28,446 nt of DNA from Chara braunii (Eukaryota > Streptophyta > Charophyceae > Charales > Characeae). Both the position numbers and the translations under genes were made by a program. The DNA is taken from positions 122,458 through 150,903 of the forward strand of contig BFEA01000453.1 of the NCBI GenBank assembly GCA_003427395.1. Direction: 5' to 3'. Below the pieces are notes generated by a model. It was given only the letters and a program-made list of their open reading frames with translations. It did no database searches and was not told the DNA's origin. Position 1 is the stretch's first letter; each line of letters begins with the position of its first letter. Positions 1-9,703 of this stretch are shown in pieces.

Positions 1-80
1 GGGGCACCCCCGCGGCGGGGGTCCGGGGGTCAAACCCCTACCCCGGCTTTGCCCCCGGGGGCCCCCGCCTGACAACCCTG
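1..80. other. GC-rich sequence left of the array
   Basis: This stretch is very rich in G and C runs and contains the perfect 12-bp palindrome GCCCCCGGGGGC at 51-62. Similarity to the later unit copies begins only at about position 81 (GTTACAGGGG). Unit copies 2 and 3 are preceded by a different sequence (CCCTGAGCTGA). This is therefore either the end of another inserted element or the edge of the array; the window starts too close to tell. Confidence 0.4.
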
Positions 81-339
81 GTTACAGGGGCTGTCCACCA
101 GATCTTCCACCCGAGTGCATGGCACTCCCCTTTCCACTCGAGGAGAGGGTTAAGTGGGACCTGTTACTAAAGGAACGCTCCACGCTTCCGACAGGGCAGA
201 TGAAGCCAGAGCAAAGAGCTATGGGAACCGCTTCATCTCACACTCCTCGAGCACGCCACACACACCGTCTTCTGGGCGGACGGCGGGTGGGGGCTAGTTA
301 GGGTAAACCGATAAAGAGGACGACACCATCACCTCGATG

Positions 340-1466
340 TTACCGCAAAGTCAGACATTGCCGCGATGGGTCGGCCCAGTCTTCGGAACGCTGAAAATTA
401 GCGCACAACCGGTGTGCGCCACCGGAAGCGCGCAGCGAGCGAGCCCCCCCCCCAATTCGAGGGGGTAGGTATATGGGTCGAAGGGGACGAGGGGGAAGAT
501 TTTGTAGGATCTTCCTCCTGAAGTCCCATGGCCTTTCTGTGCCTTGTGTCAATAGGGCGGGTAGGGACTCCATCTGGTCCGCCCTCTTATCTGTTGTCCT
601 TTGTGGGGGAATCGTTGTCGTCGTTGATTGGTTTCTTGGACTTTCTGGTTTGGTCACAGTCCTCCGCTACGTGTCCATACCACCTACATTGAGGAGAGTA
701 TGGGGTGAAGTTGTCAACAAGATCCGCGGTCAATAAATCTAGCCCTACTAGTAGCCGGACTTGAATCCTTGAACTAAATTTAGACCTATCTGCTAGGTCC
801 AGTCAGCATTTAATGTTAACAAGGTGGGGTCGGTCCTCTTCGTAGAGAGGATCAAATTCCTTGATAACTTTACCTACTGCTTGCCCAACCATCGTTTTCA
901 GGACAGAATAAGTTCCCACTCGGACCCTGATCGCCATTACCCTTTCTCTCTCAGATCTACCCACTCCGCTTTCGGGAGCCACGAGCGGATCAGAACTTTG
1001 TACCACTTTTACTTCAATTTGAACTTCTCCAGTTATTTTTGAGAAGGACATATCGAAATTCCTGAGTTCTAGCAATATACGTGACCATGTGTTGTCCTGC
1101 CACATGTGTCGTGCCTTTGCCAAGTGCCAACTGCTGCGGAGAGAGAGTTGCAACTCCCAAATTGCGAATAAACAACAACTTTTTGGAGATGCTCATATAT
1201 TTCACTAGGCCTTGAAAGGAGTACACTAAAGTGTGTTCCTTCAGCCACTGGATTTGGATACGGTTGTACTCATCACTGAGAATTCCAGTGATGACCCCGA
1301 TGATTACCTGAGTTCTGACGTACTACTTACTGACATCCGGGATGTTACCTCGAGTGTGGCACTCAAGGAGCATTTTCCAGATGAGGGTCTCTTCTTCCGA
1401 CGAAATAGCTTCCCTCCAAGTCTTTGCTGGGGGATCTTCCCCAACGTCTAAGGTTTGCGGTTCCAT
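340..1466 (-). pseudogene. ORF A, copy 1: broken Gag/ORF1-like zinc-knuckle protein
   Basis: The start is taken at the ATG at 1466 (MEPQTLDV), which is conserved in all three copies and resembles the start of ORF B (MEGDN). Downstream come HMVTYIARTQEF, a variable linker, HLVNIK and the knuckle CRWYGHVAEDC. Such a layout is known from nucleic-acid-binding Gag or LINE ORF1 proteins, so RNA binding is the inferred role. Lesions: a 3-nt insertion near 1325-1330 puts an in-frame TAG after PDVSK. The frame must shift at the A-rich site near 1036. The first zinc-ligand cysteine is changed (YSPQC where copy 2 has HCRKC), so even a restored frame would lack a complete CCHC. The frame remains open for about 47 codons upstream of the ATG (VKPQVLSGEQGH), so the true N-terminus could be longer. 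Confidence 0.65.
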
Positions 1467-1971
1467 CCCTAGTGCCGAGAAGGAGATGATGGAGGTCGTC
1501 GAGGCGCAACAGGATACTAATTCTGTAAATTTAGCGTTCTTAATGTCAGAAACCTCGTGCCCTTGCTCCCCAGATAGTACTTGTGGCTTTACTAGTGAGT
1601 CCAAATTATTGGTATTTTATGTGTTGCTGATACCGATTAGGTATTCTTCATCTTTCTTCCTACTACACTTAGATGTCCTTTAGCAGTTGTTGTCCCATAG
1701 TGTGATAATAAAGTCGCGTATTTATTAGATGAACATACGTGGGGTGAGGATTGTTTTATATTAGGGTAGCTCCGCGGGTACAGGGTAGATCCCGCCGAGC
1801 AGGAGTGTTGGGAAGTTACGTAGAGTTGGGTTAAAAGGGGAGGAGGAGGGCGGTGTAAACCGGGTTCCTTTTGTTGTTAGGTCTATTTCAACTCTTCTTA
1901 TTTCGGAAGGTGACCAGATTCAGAGTTCACATCTAAGGGACCTAGGGTAATTAGGTATACTACTGAAGCAC

Positions 1972-2205
1972 CTATGAGGGGGGTGACCCAGGGAGTAGAC
2001 TCTGACTGCCGCGAAGGCCAGATTCGAGAAGGGAGGTTAAAGACTGAAGACTATTTATTTTCGAATTATAGTCTGGCGTACGCCCTTCGAGAAGGGGCAC
2101 GACCATGAACAATTCCGCTAAACACCAGCAGCAAAGGCATAAAATTGACATAAAAAATAGATGAGTGTACGTGGGACCTATCTCTGGTGTAAAGGCAAAG
2201 TCCAC
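1972..2205 (-). CDS. ORF D, copy 1: small conserved hypothetical ORF
   Basis: This 77-residue frame starts MDFAFTPEIGPTYTHLFF and contains the hydrophobic, cysteine-rich run MSILCLCCWCLAELF, then VVPLLEGRTPDYNSK and a serine/leucine-rich end. The same frame is recognisable in copies 2 and 3, with mostly matching residues, although copy 3 needs a one-base frameshift between its two halves. I do not recognise the family. The hydrophobic run could be a signal anchor. Conservation may simply reflect recent common descent of the tandem copies, so coding status is unproven. Confidence 0.3.
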   Translation of the reverse strand: MDFAFTPEIGPTYTHLFFMSILCLCCWCLAELFMVVPLLEGRTPDYNSKINSLQSLTSLLESGLRGSQSLLPGSPPS

Positions 2206-2305
2206 GAGTGTTGGAAACTAAAAAGGGCACTGTGATCAATAGTGCCGAGGTCGTGCTGAATTCGGCAAAAACCCAGCAGCAAAGGCATAATTGACATCAA
2301 CGAGA
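2115..2305. repeat. Internal direct repeat pair within the unit, copy 1
   Basis: CAGCAGCAAAGGCATAA followed by TTGACAT occurs twice about 150 bp apart, each after a GGGCAC...GTGCCGA-like lead-in. The pair is clearest in copy 3 (13233-13307 and 13383-13455), where both the lead-in and the core match. It recurs in copy 2 around 7485-7555 and 7632-7702. It is an old partial duplication inside the unit. Confidence 0.6.
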
Positions 2306-2873
2306 TTTCCACCAGTGAACCTTGGGGATCCTTCAATCAAAAGTTGTCGTTTTCGAAGGTTTCTCGAGAGGTAAAAGTTGAGAAACGTTGGATCTGAGTG
2401 GAGGGTGAATGTATACTTGCTTGGAGTTGGTAATCATCCCTCATCTCGAGTCAGTCATCGCGAAGACGCGATAAATTTGTGGAGGAGATGCCCGTCGGCA
2501 TATCATCACATTATTACTGAATCATAATTGCATTATGCTATTTGAGGATTTAGCCCCAGCACCTACGTGCGAGTATCCCAGGCGACACCTCGCGAGGGCC
2601 CTTCAGGGCCTAGGGCACTTCCCCTTGCCGCCACCTAAGCCAATCAAGTATCGACTATGGTGGCAATGATGGGTTAGGTTTCATGACCTAGCCTGTCTTT
2701 CCATGGTCGAGCAGGCGCTACGAGGCGCCGCTTCGAATGCACTTGTTGCCTCTCCTTCCTTCGTTTCCAAACGACATTTTTCCCCTTGTTTCCTTTTTCG
2801 TTTTGAGTGCCTTGCAACGACGCCCTACTAGTAGTGTATTTATGACACACTCTTCCAACTCCGAGAGTGGAGA

Positions 2874-2987
2874 GTAGTGCAGCGAAAAAACAAAACCAGT
2901 CCTTCGGGACTTCCGTTAAATTGAAACGACACATAGAAGATTAGCATGGCCCCTGCGCAAGGATGACACACATAAATCAAGAAATGG

Positions 2988-3047
<60 letters not shown>

Positions 3048-3058
3048 TAATGTAGCGA
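2874..3058 (+). mobile_element. Retroposed U6 insertion with target-site duplication, copy 1
   Basis: A U6-like sequence (2899-2992) is preceded by a 13-nt A-rich filler (2886-2898) and followed by 55 A residues (2991-3045). It is bracketed by the 12-mers GTAGTGCAGCGA (2874-2885) and GTAATGTAGCGA (3047-3058), a decayed duplication that is perfect in copy 2. A 3' poly(A) plus a flanking target duplication is the known signature of LINE-mediated retroposition. Confidence 0.85.
2899..2992 (+). pseudogene. U6 snRNA retropseudogene, copy 1
   Basis: The sequence runs from GTCCTTCGGGAC through the conserved core AGAAGATTAGCATGGCCCCT and GCGCAAGGATGACAC to GAAATGGTCT. This matches known plant U6 over its whole length. 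Changes relative to copy 2 include TTCCGTTAAATTGAAACGA in place of the usual 5' domain sequence. A functional U6 gene ends in a T run for Pol III termination; here an A run follows, and no upstream TATA or plant USE element is apparent. It is a processed copy, not a working gene. Confidence 0.85.
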
Positions 3059-3430
3059 GACCCAATGGGCCTTGCTCCTATACTCACCCCAAGCAGAAAA
3101 GACAAAGTTATGGCGGTTTATCTGTCTGTGTTCTCGTGAAGATGCATTCTCATTTTGGGCAATTGGTGAGTAGTGGGGTGAGGCTTAGTGACACGGATTA
3201 AGGAGAGAATGATGTGTAGGTGAGGATAATCACGGGACCTGAAAAGGACAACACTGCCTGGAAAACAACAAAAAAAAACTCAGAAAATTATAAAAAAAAT
3301 ACAAAAAGGACCACGCTGAGCCTGCTGACTTGGCAGGGACATCCGCAAAGTTGTGTCTTTTTTCCTTTTTGAGCTCTTTATAGTTGTAAAAATAAAAGGT
3401 CTCAGATGAAAGATCATCCATTTGAAGCAG
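3059..3430. other. Non-coding stretch between the U6 insertion and ORF B, copy 1
   Basis: This holds A-rich tracts (about 3268-3305, and 3433-3451 just beyond) and no supported gene. Minus-strand frames here give phenylalanine-rich translations because they read homopolymer runs. The matching stretch in copy 2 is 8430-8790. Confidence 0.4.
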
Positions 3431-3439
3431 GGAAAAAAA

Positions 3440-4353
3440 AAAAAAAAAAAAGGAAGGTGCATTATGCGATCGCGCTGAATTCGGGACAAAACTCTGTTGG
3501 CCCCGTTGGCCCTGTTGTGCTCTGCAGTTCCCGGACGGACAGTCCCGGTCGTTGTCTGTATGGTAATACCATCGGCACCGACTGCACCGGTCCGTGTACT
3601 AGTTAACCACCTCCAATTCCATTAAGCCTCCCTCGTCCGGGAGGTCAATAGGTAGATAGGGCGTGTAAAGCTCCTCCGCAGCCGGTTCCATATCGAATCG
3701 GATGTTGAAGAGCTCCGGTTCCTCAGGGCTCACAGAGATCTGACCCACTTTTAAGATTCGACTGTATTGCAGTTTAACAGCATCATAAATCAGAGGCATA
3801 GCCCCGATGGAGACTTGAAGGACACGTACCAAAAAAAATCAGTATTTCATAGTCTCTCTCCATTCCTGAAGTTCCGCCTCCGTTATGCAAGGTCTGAAAT
3901 GGAGTGAGTATTTCACTCCATCCAGCGTGACGTCGTCAGTTTGTTTCTTCAACATCCAATCTGCAATCTCCTTTGTACTAGGGACGTAGGTGACAAGGTT
4001 TCTTCCTTCGTTGTGAAAAAAACCTCTCTTAGGCTCAAGGCCTAGCATTGGCATGCCTATCCATTTATCTTCATAGATACGGACTGCCCGTTTCTTAATT
4101 TTCACAGGGAGCGAGTCACTATTTTTACCGAAGAAAATGGTGATTGCGTTTTGTGAGAGTCATTCCTTCTGGGATTGGAAGAAGGACGAATCGACTTTGA
4201 TACGCACGCAATCTTCGTACCTTTGGACCCTACTCTCGTCGTTGGGAATCAAGTTTTTGGAAGAACTTTCAAGCGAAAGCATTTCTCAATTACCTGCAGG
4301 GCCCGCTCCTTTTCTGGATGTAAAGTGGAGGCCGCCCGGATGTCCTCTTCCAT
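3440..4353 (-). pseudogene. ORF B, copy 1: broken zinc-knuckle paralogue of ORF A
   Basis: The start is the ATG at 4353 (MEEDIRAASTLHPEKERA). The readable pieces are KKRAVRIYEDKWIGMPMLG, NLVTYVPSTKEIADWML, DDVTLDGVKYSLHFRP, VSIGAMPLIYDAV, PELFNIRFDMEP and, past a stop, the knuckle CSRCRWYYHTDNDRDC. The order matches ORF A: (H/N)-(L/M)-VTY followed by T-(K/R)-EF or EI, then a (L/V)-NI-(R/K)-F motif, then CxxCRWY. I infer a nucleic-acid-binding Gag or ORF1-like protein. Lesions: a base lost near 4258 (LPKT then stop), a TGA after ETMKY near 3839, and a TAG at 3600 just before the knuckle. Confidence 0.65.
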
Positions 4354-4379
4354 CCTTATACCGTATTTTATGAGAAATG

Positions 4380-4850
4380 TTTAAGCCTTTCATGCACAAT
4401 ACTGGAGGGTGGCCAAATTGCCACAAAATTGCCATAGGGTTATAATGACTCCCGTTTTATACAATTAATTCCTTCCCTAATTCTCTTCAGTCTCAGCTCG
4501 GGGATAAAGCCGAGCTTCCTCTCTAAAATCCAGGCACCACGGCACGTAAGACGTTCAGATATTGACGATAACAAGTCTTCGACCGAGATAACCTCTCTGC
4601 TTGCAGATATATTCAGTTACAGGTGGGCCGAAGTAGAATGTACTAGGAGGCAAACGATTCTAACCATCCATCACATTCCTCTTCGACGATCTAGCCCACC
4701 CTCTGTCAGTCAACCAAAAAGATCGCAGGTCTGAGGAGGTACCTACCCTCCCACATGGGCCCGGATGATTAAAGCTCTTTGTATATTACTTCAATTTCAG
4801 CCAAAATTGAATCCGATTAACAGAGGCAAAGAAGGGCTATTTGCAAAATT
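4380..4850. other. Unassigned part of the unit, copy 1
   Basis: Between ORF B and the ORF C fragments I see no supported gene. The sequence is colinear with 9720-10160 in copy 2, with many point differences and a few short indels. Confidence 0.4.
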
Positions 4851-5460
4851 TCCGAAAGAACCTTTTCAAAGTATGCGCCAACCCTCCCTCAGGCGGTCCA
4901 CAAGGGTTTCCGAGAGTACATATCCTCTGTCGTCAAACTCTATGGACAACAACATGTTTATGCCATCAATAGCGAGGGATAAAACGTGAAGCCTCCCATC
5001 CTAACTTTTCCTAAGGGAGGTCCGAACAGCAGGCAAGAGAGTGACCTTGCCTTCAGCTTAGCATGTAAGTAAAACCAAATACACGTCTTTACAGGGGAGG
5101 CAAACATAATCTTCAGGTAAGCTCCTATGAAGCTTAAACACCTACCCTCCCTCTTTCAATCTCATAGTCAAAGGCATAAATGGGTAGAGGACCAGGATTA
5201 CCTCCCGACCTACGAAAAGGTCGGGTCAATATTGTCAAAGACCATCAGCCACTCTGCAGTTGTCTCCACGTCAGATGTCGAAGAAAGAAAGTCAGGTGAA
5301 GCTTCACGTATGTCGCTCGACAGTTTCTTCTGTCCTCCAATAACTATCCTCCTTAGACATCGTCCCGTTCTCCGAAGCGCATCTAGGTGTCGAGAGAGGA
5401 ACCCGACTCTTCCTCAATGTCAAAAAGTGGACGACTCCCCACTGAAGGAACCTCGTTGCA
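4850..5460 (-). pseudogene. ORF C fragments, copy 1
   Basis: Two minus-strand stretches look like decayed protein. One, at about 5215-5385, reads IVIGGQKKLSSDIREASPDF then ETTAEWLMVFDNIDPT. The other, at about 4855-4990, reads LHVLSLAIDGINMLLSIEF. Both remain open and largely the same in copy 2 (10170-11175), with frame changes between the pieces. They lie downstream of ORF A and upstream of ORF B on the same strand, so they could be a decayed C-terminal part of A or a separate gene. The family is not recognised. The plus-strand ORF over the same bases is considered its antisense shadow. Confidence 0.3.
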
Positions 5461-5692
5461 CGATATTCCCTGAGCTGACGTTACAGGGGTTGTCGGCCAG
5501 GTCTTCCAGCCGAGTGCATGGCATTCCCCTTTCCACTCAAGGAGAGGGTCAGGTGGGACTTGTTACTACAAGAACGCTCCACGCTTCCGACAGGGCAGAC
5601 GAAGTCGGAGCAAAGAGCTATGGGAACCGCTTCATCTCACACTCCTCGAGCACGCCACACACACCGTCTTTCGGACGGACAGCGGGTGCGCG

Positions 5693-6845
5693 CTAGTTAG
5701 GGTAAGCCGAGAACGAGGACGACACCATCACCTCGATGTTACCAAAAGTCATACATCGCCGCGACGGGTCGGCCCGGTCTTCGGTTCGTCGAAAATTAGC
5801 GCACAACCGGTGTGCGCTACCGGAAGCGGGCAGCCAGTGAGCCCCCCCCAAACTCGAGGGTGTAGGTATATGAGAGGAAGGGGACGGGGGGGAAGATTTT
5901 GTAGGATCTTCCTCCTGAAGTTCCTTGTCCTTTCTGTGTCTTGTGTCAACAGTGCGGGTGGGGACTCCATCTGGTCCGTCCTCTTGTCTATTATCCTTTG
6001 TGGAGGAATCGCTATCGTCGTTGATTGGTTTCTTGGACTTTCTGGTTTCGTCACAGTCCTCTGCTACGTGTCCATACCACCTACATTTACGGCAGTGTGG
6101 AGTGAAGTTGTCAACAAGATCCGCGGTCAATAAATCTAGCCCTAGCTGTATTTGAATCCTTGGACTAAATTTAGACCTATTTGCCAGGTCCAGTGTGAAT
6201 TTAATGTTAACAAGGTGGGGTTGGTCCTCTTCGTAAAGAGAATCAAATTCCTTGATAACTTTACCTATTGCTTGCCCAACCATCGTTTTCAGGACAAAAT
6301 AAGGTCCTTAAGAGACCCTGATCGCCATTACCTTTTCTCTCTCAGATCTACCCACTCCGCTTTCGGAAGCCACAAGCGGATCAGAACTTTGTACCACTGT
6401 TGCTTCAATTTGAACTTCTCCAGTTCTTTTTGAGAAGGACATCTCGAAATTCCCGAGTTCTAGCAATATACGTGACCATGTGTTGTCCTGCCACATGTGC
6501 CGTGCCTTTGCCAAGTGCCAATTGCTGCGTTGCAGCTTCCAGATTGTGAATCAACAACATTTTTTTGGAGATGCTCATATATTTCGCCAGGCCTTGAAAG
6601 GAGTACACTACAGTGTGTTCCTTTAGCTACTCGATTTGGATACGGTTATACTCATCACTGAGAATTTCAGTGATGACCCCGTTGATTACCTGAGTTTTGA
6701 CGTACTTACTGACATCCGGGATGTTGCCTCCAGTATAGCACTCAAGGAGCATTTTCCGGATGAAGCTCTCTTCTTCTGGCGAAATAGCTTCACTCCAAGT
6801 CTTTGCTGGGGGATCTTCCCCAACGTCTGAGGTTTCCGGTTCCAT
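5693..6845 (-). pseudogene. ORF A, copy 2: broken zinc-knuckle Gag/ORF1-like protein
   Basis: The start is the ATG at 6845 (MEPETSDVGEDPPAKTW). The N-terminal piece ends at an in-frame TAG near 6627, where copy 3 has TGG (IQIQWLKEHT). A middle piece covers the GEVQIE region and stops at RVS near 6308. A long C-terminal piece (6283-5693) includes HLVNIKFTLDLA, FSPRIQIQLGLDLL and an intact knuckle CRKCRWYGHVAEDC (CX2CX4HX4C), then an acidic and serine-rich tail. The frame also changes at the A-rich site near 6427-6431, as in both other copies. Role inferred from the knuckle: binding of RNA or single-stranded nucleic acid by a retroelement protein. Confidence 0.7.
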
Positions 6846-6859
6846 CCCTAGTGCCAGGA

Positions 6860-8270
6860 TGGAAATGATGGAGGTCGTCGAGGCGCAGCAGGATACAAAT
6901 TCTGTAAATTTAGCGTTCTTAATGTCAGATACCCCGTGCCCTTGCTCCCCGGAGAGTACCTGTGGCTTTACTAGTGAGTCCAGATTGATGGTATTTTATG
7001 TGCTCCTGATACCGATTAGGTATTCTTCATCTTTCTTCCAACCACACTTAGATGTCCTTTAGCAGTTGTTGTCCCATAGTGTGATAATAAAGTCGCGTAT
7101 TTATTAGATGAACATACGTGGGGTGAGGATTGTTTTATATTAGGGTAGCTCCGCAGGTACAGGGTAGATCCCACCGAGCAGGAGTGTTGGGAAGTTACGT
7201 AGAGTTGGGTTAAAACTTAAAAGGGGAGGAGGAGGGCGGTGTAAACCGGGTTCCTTTTGTTGTTAGGTCTGTTTCAACTCTTCTGATTTCGGAAGGTGAC
7301 CAGATTTAGAGTTCACATCTAAGGGACCTAGAGTAATTAGGTATACTACTGAAGCACCTCTGGGGGGGGTGACCCAGGGAGTAGACTCTGACTGCCGCGA
7401 AGGCCAGATTCGAGAAGGGAGGTTAAATACTGGAGACTATTTATTTTCAAATGATTGTGTGGTGTGCGCCCTTCGAAAAGGGGCACGGCCACGAAAAGTG
7501 CCGAAGTAGTTAAAAGTTTCACTAAACACCAGCAGCAAAGGCATAAAATTGACATAAAAAAGAGATGAGTGTACGTGCGACCTATCCCTGGTGTAAAGCC
7601 AAAGTCCATTAGTGTTGGAAAGCTAAAAAGGGCACTGTGATGAATAGTGTCGAGGTCATACTGAATTCAACAAAACCCCAACAGCAAAGGCATAATTGAC
7701 ATCAACGAGATTTCCACCACTGAACCTTGGGGATCCTTCATTCGAAATATGTCCTTTTCGAAGGTTTCTCGAGAGGTAAAAGTCGAGAAACGTTGGATGT
7801 GAGTGGAGGGTGAATATAGACCTGCTTGGAGTTGGTAATCATCCCCTGTTTCGAGTCAGCCATCGCGAATACGCGATAAATCTGTGGACGAGATGCCCGT
7901 CGGCATATCATCACATTATTACTGAATCATAATTGCATTATGTTGTTTGAGGACTTAGCCCAGAACCTACGCTCGCCTATCCAAGGCGGCACCTCGCGAG
8001 GGTCCTTCAGGGCCTACGGCGCATCCCCTTGCCGCCACCTAAGCCAATCAAGCATCAACTATGGCGGCAATGATGGGTTAGGTTTCGTGACCTAGCTTGT
8101 CACTCCGCGGTCGAGCAGGCGCTACGTGGCGCCGCTTCAAATGCACTTGGTTGCCTCTCCTTCCTTCGTTTCCAAACGACATTTTCCCCCTCGTTTCGTT
8201 TTTAGTTTCGAGTGTCGTGCAGTGACGCCTTGCGAGTAGTGTATTTATGACACACTCTTCGAACGCGGAG
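6860..8270. other. ORF-poor part of the unit, copy 2
   Basis: This is colinear with 1605-2870 of copy 1. Apart from ORF D (7346-7609) no gene is supported. The frame upstream of the ORF A ATG is open for about 47 codons. The conserved hairpin ATCGCG/CGCGAT lies at 7862-7877. Confidence 0.4.
7346..7609 (-). CDS. ORF D, copy 2: small conserved hypothetical ORF
   Basis: This 87-residue version starts MDFGFTPGIGRTYTHLFF and continues through the hydrophobic MSILCLCCWCLVKLL to VAVPLFEGRTPHNH and a leucine/serine-rich end. It is 10 residues longer than copy 1 because of an extra TTSALF-type segment (also present in copy 3) and a later stop. The frame survives the indel differences between copies, a mild hint of coding. 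The family is not recognised. Confidence 0.3.
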   Translation of the reverse strand: MDFGFTPGIGRTYTHLFFMSILCLCCWCLVKLLTTSALFVAVPLFEGRTPHNHLKINSLQYLTSLLESGLRGSQSLLPGSPPPEVLQ

Positions 8271-8278
8271 AGTGGAGA

Positions 8279-8429
8279 GTAGTGTAGCGAAAAAACAAAA
8301 CCAGTCCTTCGGGACATCCGTTAAAATGGGAATGACACAGAGAAGATTAGCATGGCCCCTGCGCAAGGATGACACACATAAATCGAGAAATGGTCCAAAA
8401 AAAAAAAAGAAAAAAAAGTAGTGTAGCGA
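8279..8429 (+). mobile_element. Retroposed U6 insertion with perfect target-site duplication, copy 2
   Basis: GTAGTGTAGCGA occurs at 8279-8290 and again at 8418-8429. Between them are a 13-nt A-rich filler (8291-8303), the U6-like sequence (8304-8398) and an A-rich tail broken by one G. Position and structure match the insertion in copy 1, so a single insertion event predates the tandem duplication. The tail is much shorter here than the 55 A of copy 1. Confidence 0.88.
8304..8398 (+). pseudogene. U6 snRNA retropseudogene, copy 2
   Basis: The sequence runs from GTCCTTCGGGACATCCG through ACACAGAGAAGATTAGCATG and GCGCAAGGATGACACACA to ATCGAGAAATGGTCCAA. It is nearer to canonical plant U6 than copy 1, keeping the ACAGAGA box used in 5' splice site pairing. 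It lacks a 3' T run and any visible upstream promoter, so it is a processed copy. A minus-strand frame from ORF B happens to read through it. Confidence 0.88.
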
Positions 8430-8559
8430 GACCCAACGAGCCTTGCTCCTATACTCACCCCAAGCAGAAAAGACAAAGTTATGGCGGTTTGTCTGTCCAT
8501 GTTCTCGTGGAAGATGCATTCTCATTTTGGGCAATTGGTGAGTAGTGGGGTGTGGCCCA

Positions 8560-9703
8560 GTGATACGGATGAAGGAGAGAATCATGAGTAGGTGAGGATA
8601 CTCACGGGACCTGAAAAGGACAACGCTGACTGGAAAACAACAAAAAAAAATACAGAAAAAAAAAAAGGACCACGCTGAGTCCGCTGACTTGGCAGGGACA
8701 TCCGCAAAGTTGTGTCTTTTTCCCTTTTCGAGCTCTTTACAGTTGTAAAAAGAGAAGGCCTCAGATGAAAGATCAGCCACTTCAAGCAGGGAAAAAAAAA
8801 AAAAAAAAAAAGGTGCATTATGCGATCGAGATGAATTTGGGGCAAAACTTTGTTGGCCCCGTTGGCCCTGTTGTGCTTTGCGCTTCCTGGATGGACAGTT
8901 CGGGTCGTCGTCTGTATGGTAATACCATCGGCACCGACTGCACCAGTTCGTGTACTGGTTAACCACCTTTAATTTCATGGAGCCTCCCTCGTCCGGGAGG
9001 TCAAGAGCTAGATAGGGCGTGTAAAGCTCCTCCGCAGCCGGTTCCATATCGAATCGGATATTGAAGAGCTCCGGTTCCTCAGGGCTCACAGAGATCTGAC
9101 CCACTTTTAAGATTCGGTCGTATGCTTGTTTAACAACATCATAAATCAGAGGCATAGCCCCGATGGAGACTTGAGGGACACGTACCCAAAACAATATGTA
9201 TTTCATAGTCTCTCTCCATTCTCGAAGTCCGGCCTCCGGGTCTGAAATGAAGTGAGTATTTCACTCCATCCAACGTAACCTCGTCAGTTTGTTTCTTCAA
9301 ACATGCAATCTGCAAACTCCTTTGTACTAGGGACGTAGGTGACCAGGTGTCTTCCTTCGTTGTGAAAAAGACCCCTCTTAGGCTCAGGGCCTAGCATTGG
9401 CATGCCTATACATTTATTTTCATAGATACGGACCGTCTGTTTCTTAATTTTCACAGTGAGCGAGTTACTATTTTCACCGAAGAAAATGGTGACTGCGTTT
9501 TGTGAGGGTCTTTCCTTCTGGGCTTGGAAGAAGGACGAATCGACTTTGATACGCACGCAATCTTCGTACCTTTCGGCCCTACTCTCGTCGTTGGGAATCA
9601 AGTTAGTTGGAAGAACTCCCAAGCGATGGCATTCCTCAATTACCTGCACAGCCCGCTCCTTCTCTGGATCTAAAGTGGAGGCCGCTCGGTTGTCCCCTTC
9701 CAT
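8560..9703 (-). pseudogene. ORF B, copy 2: zinc-knuckle paralogue of ORF A, frameshifted
   Basis: The start is the ATG at 9703 (MEGDNRAASTLDPEKERA). The first 139 residues run through VRIYENKCIGMPMLG and HLVTYVPSTKEFADCM. They end after a one-base insertion near 9300 (CTTCAAAC where copy 1 has CTTCAAC). The second open part, from about 9206, contains VSIGAMPLIYDVV, PELFNIRFDMEPAAEELYTP and the knuckle CSRCRWYYHTDDDPNC (CX2CX4HX6C, spacing longer than standard). A basic stretch RKRKAQQGQRGQQ follows. A short deletion near 9239 removes residues of the PCITEAEL region seen in copy 1. The frame stays open far beyond, through poly(A) tracts and antisense U6, which I regard as accidental. Likely nucleic-acid-binding retroelement protein. 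Confidence 0.7.

Larger units (their letters stand above)
1605..2880. other. ORF-poor part of the unit, copy 1
   Basis: Apart from ORF D (1972-2205) this stretch has no supported coding region. It holds a T-rich and G-rich segment near 1740-1860, the direct repeat pair listed separately, and a short hairpin at 2457-2472 (ATCGCG, 4-nt loop, CGCGAT). That hairpin is kept at 7862-7877 and 13615-13630. It lies upstream of ORF A on the minus strand, so it could contain its 5' region, but no promoter element is evident. Confidence 0.4.
81..5479 (-). repeat. Tandem repeat unit, copy 1 (about 5.4 kb)
   Basis: This is the first of three head-to-tail copies of one long unit. The landmark GTTACAGGGG occurs at 81, 5480 and 11194, and colinear similarity follows in each case with scattered substitutions and small indels. 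Strand is given as the coding strand of its ORFs. In minus-strand order the unit holds ORF C, ORF B, a retroposed U6 on the opposite strand, ORF D and ORF A. No reverse transcriptase, integrase or transposase was seen. The start point is arbitrary because a tandem unit can be cut anywhere. Confidence 0.9.

Noticed and set aside
5127-5696. A 189-residue plus-strand ORF in copy 1
   Set aside because: It lies opposite the ORF C fragments, has no motif, and copies 2/3 of the unit break it into shorter frames. The minus strand gives more protein-like and better conserved pieces.
8202-8560. C-terminal extension of ORF B, copy 2 (part of a 334-residue open frame)
   Set aside because: This part reads antisense through A-rich tracts (poly-Phe), the U6 retroposon and its tail. 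The frame is open by chance; copy 1 does not keep it.
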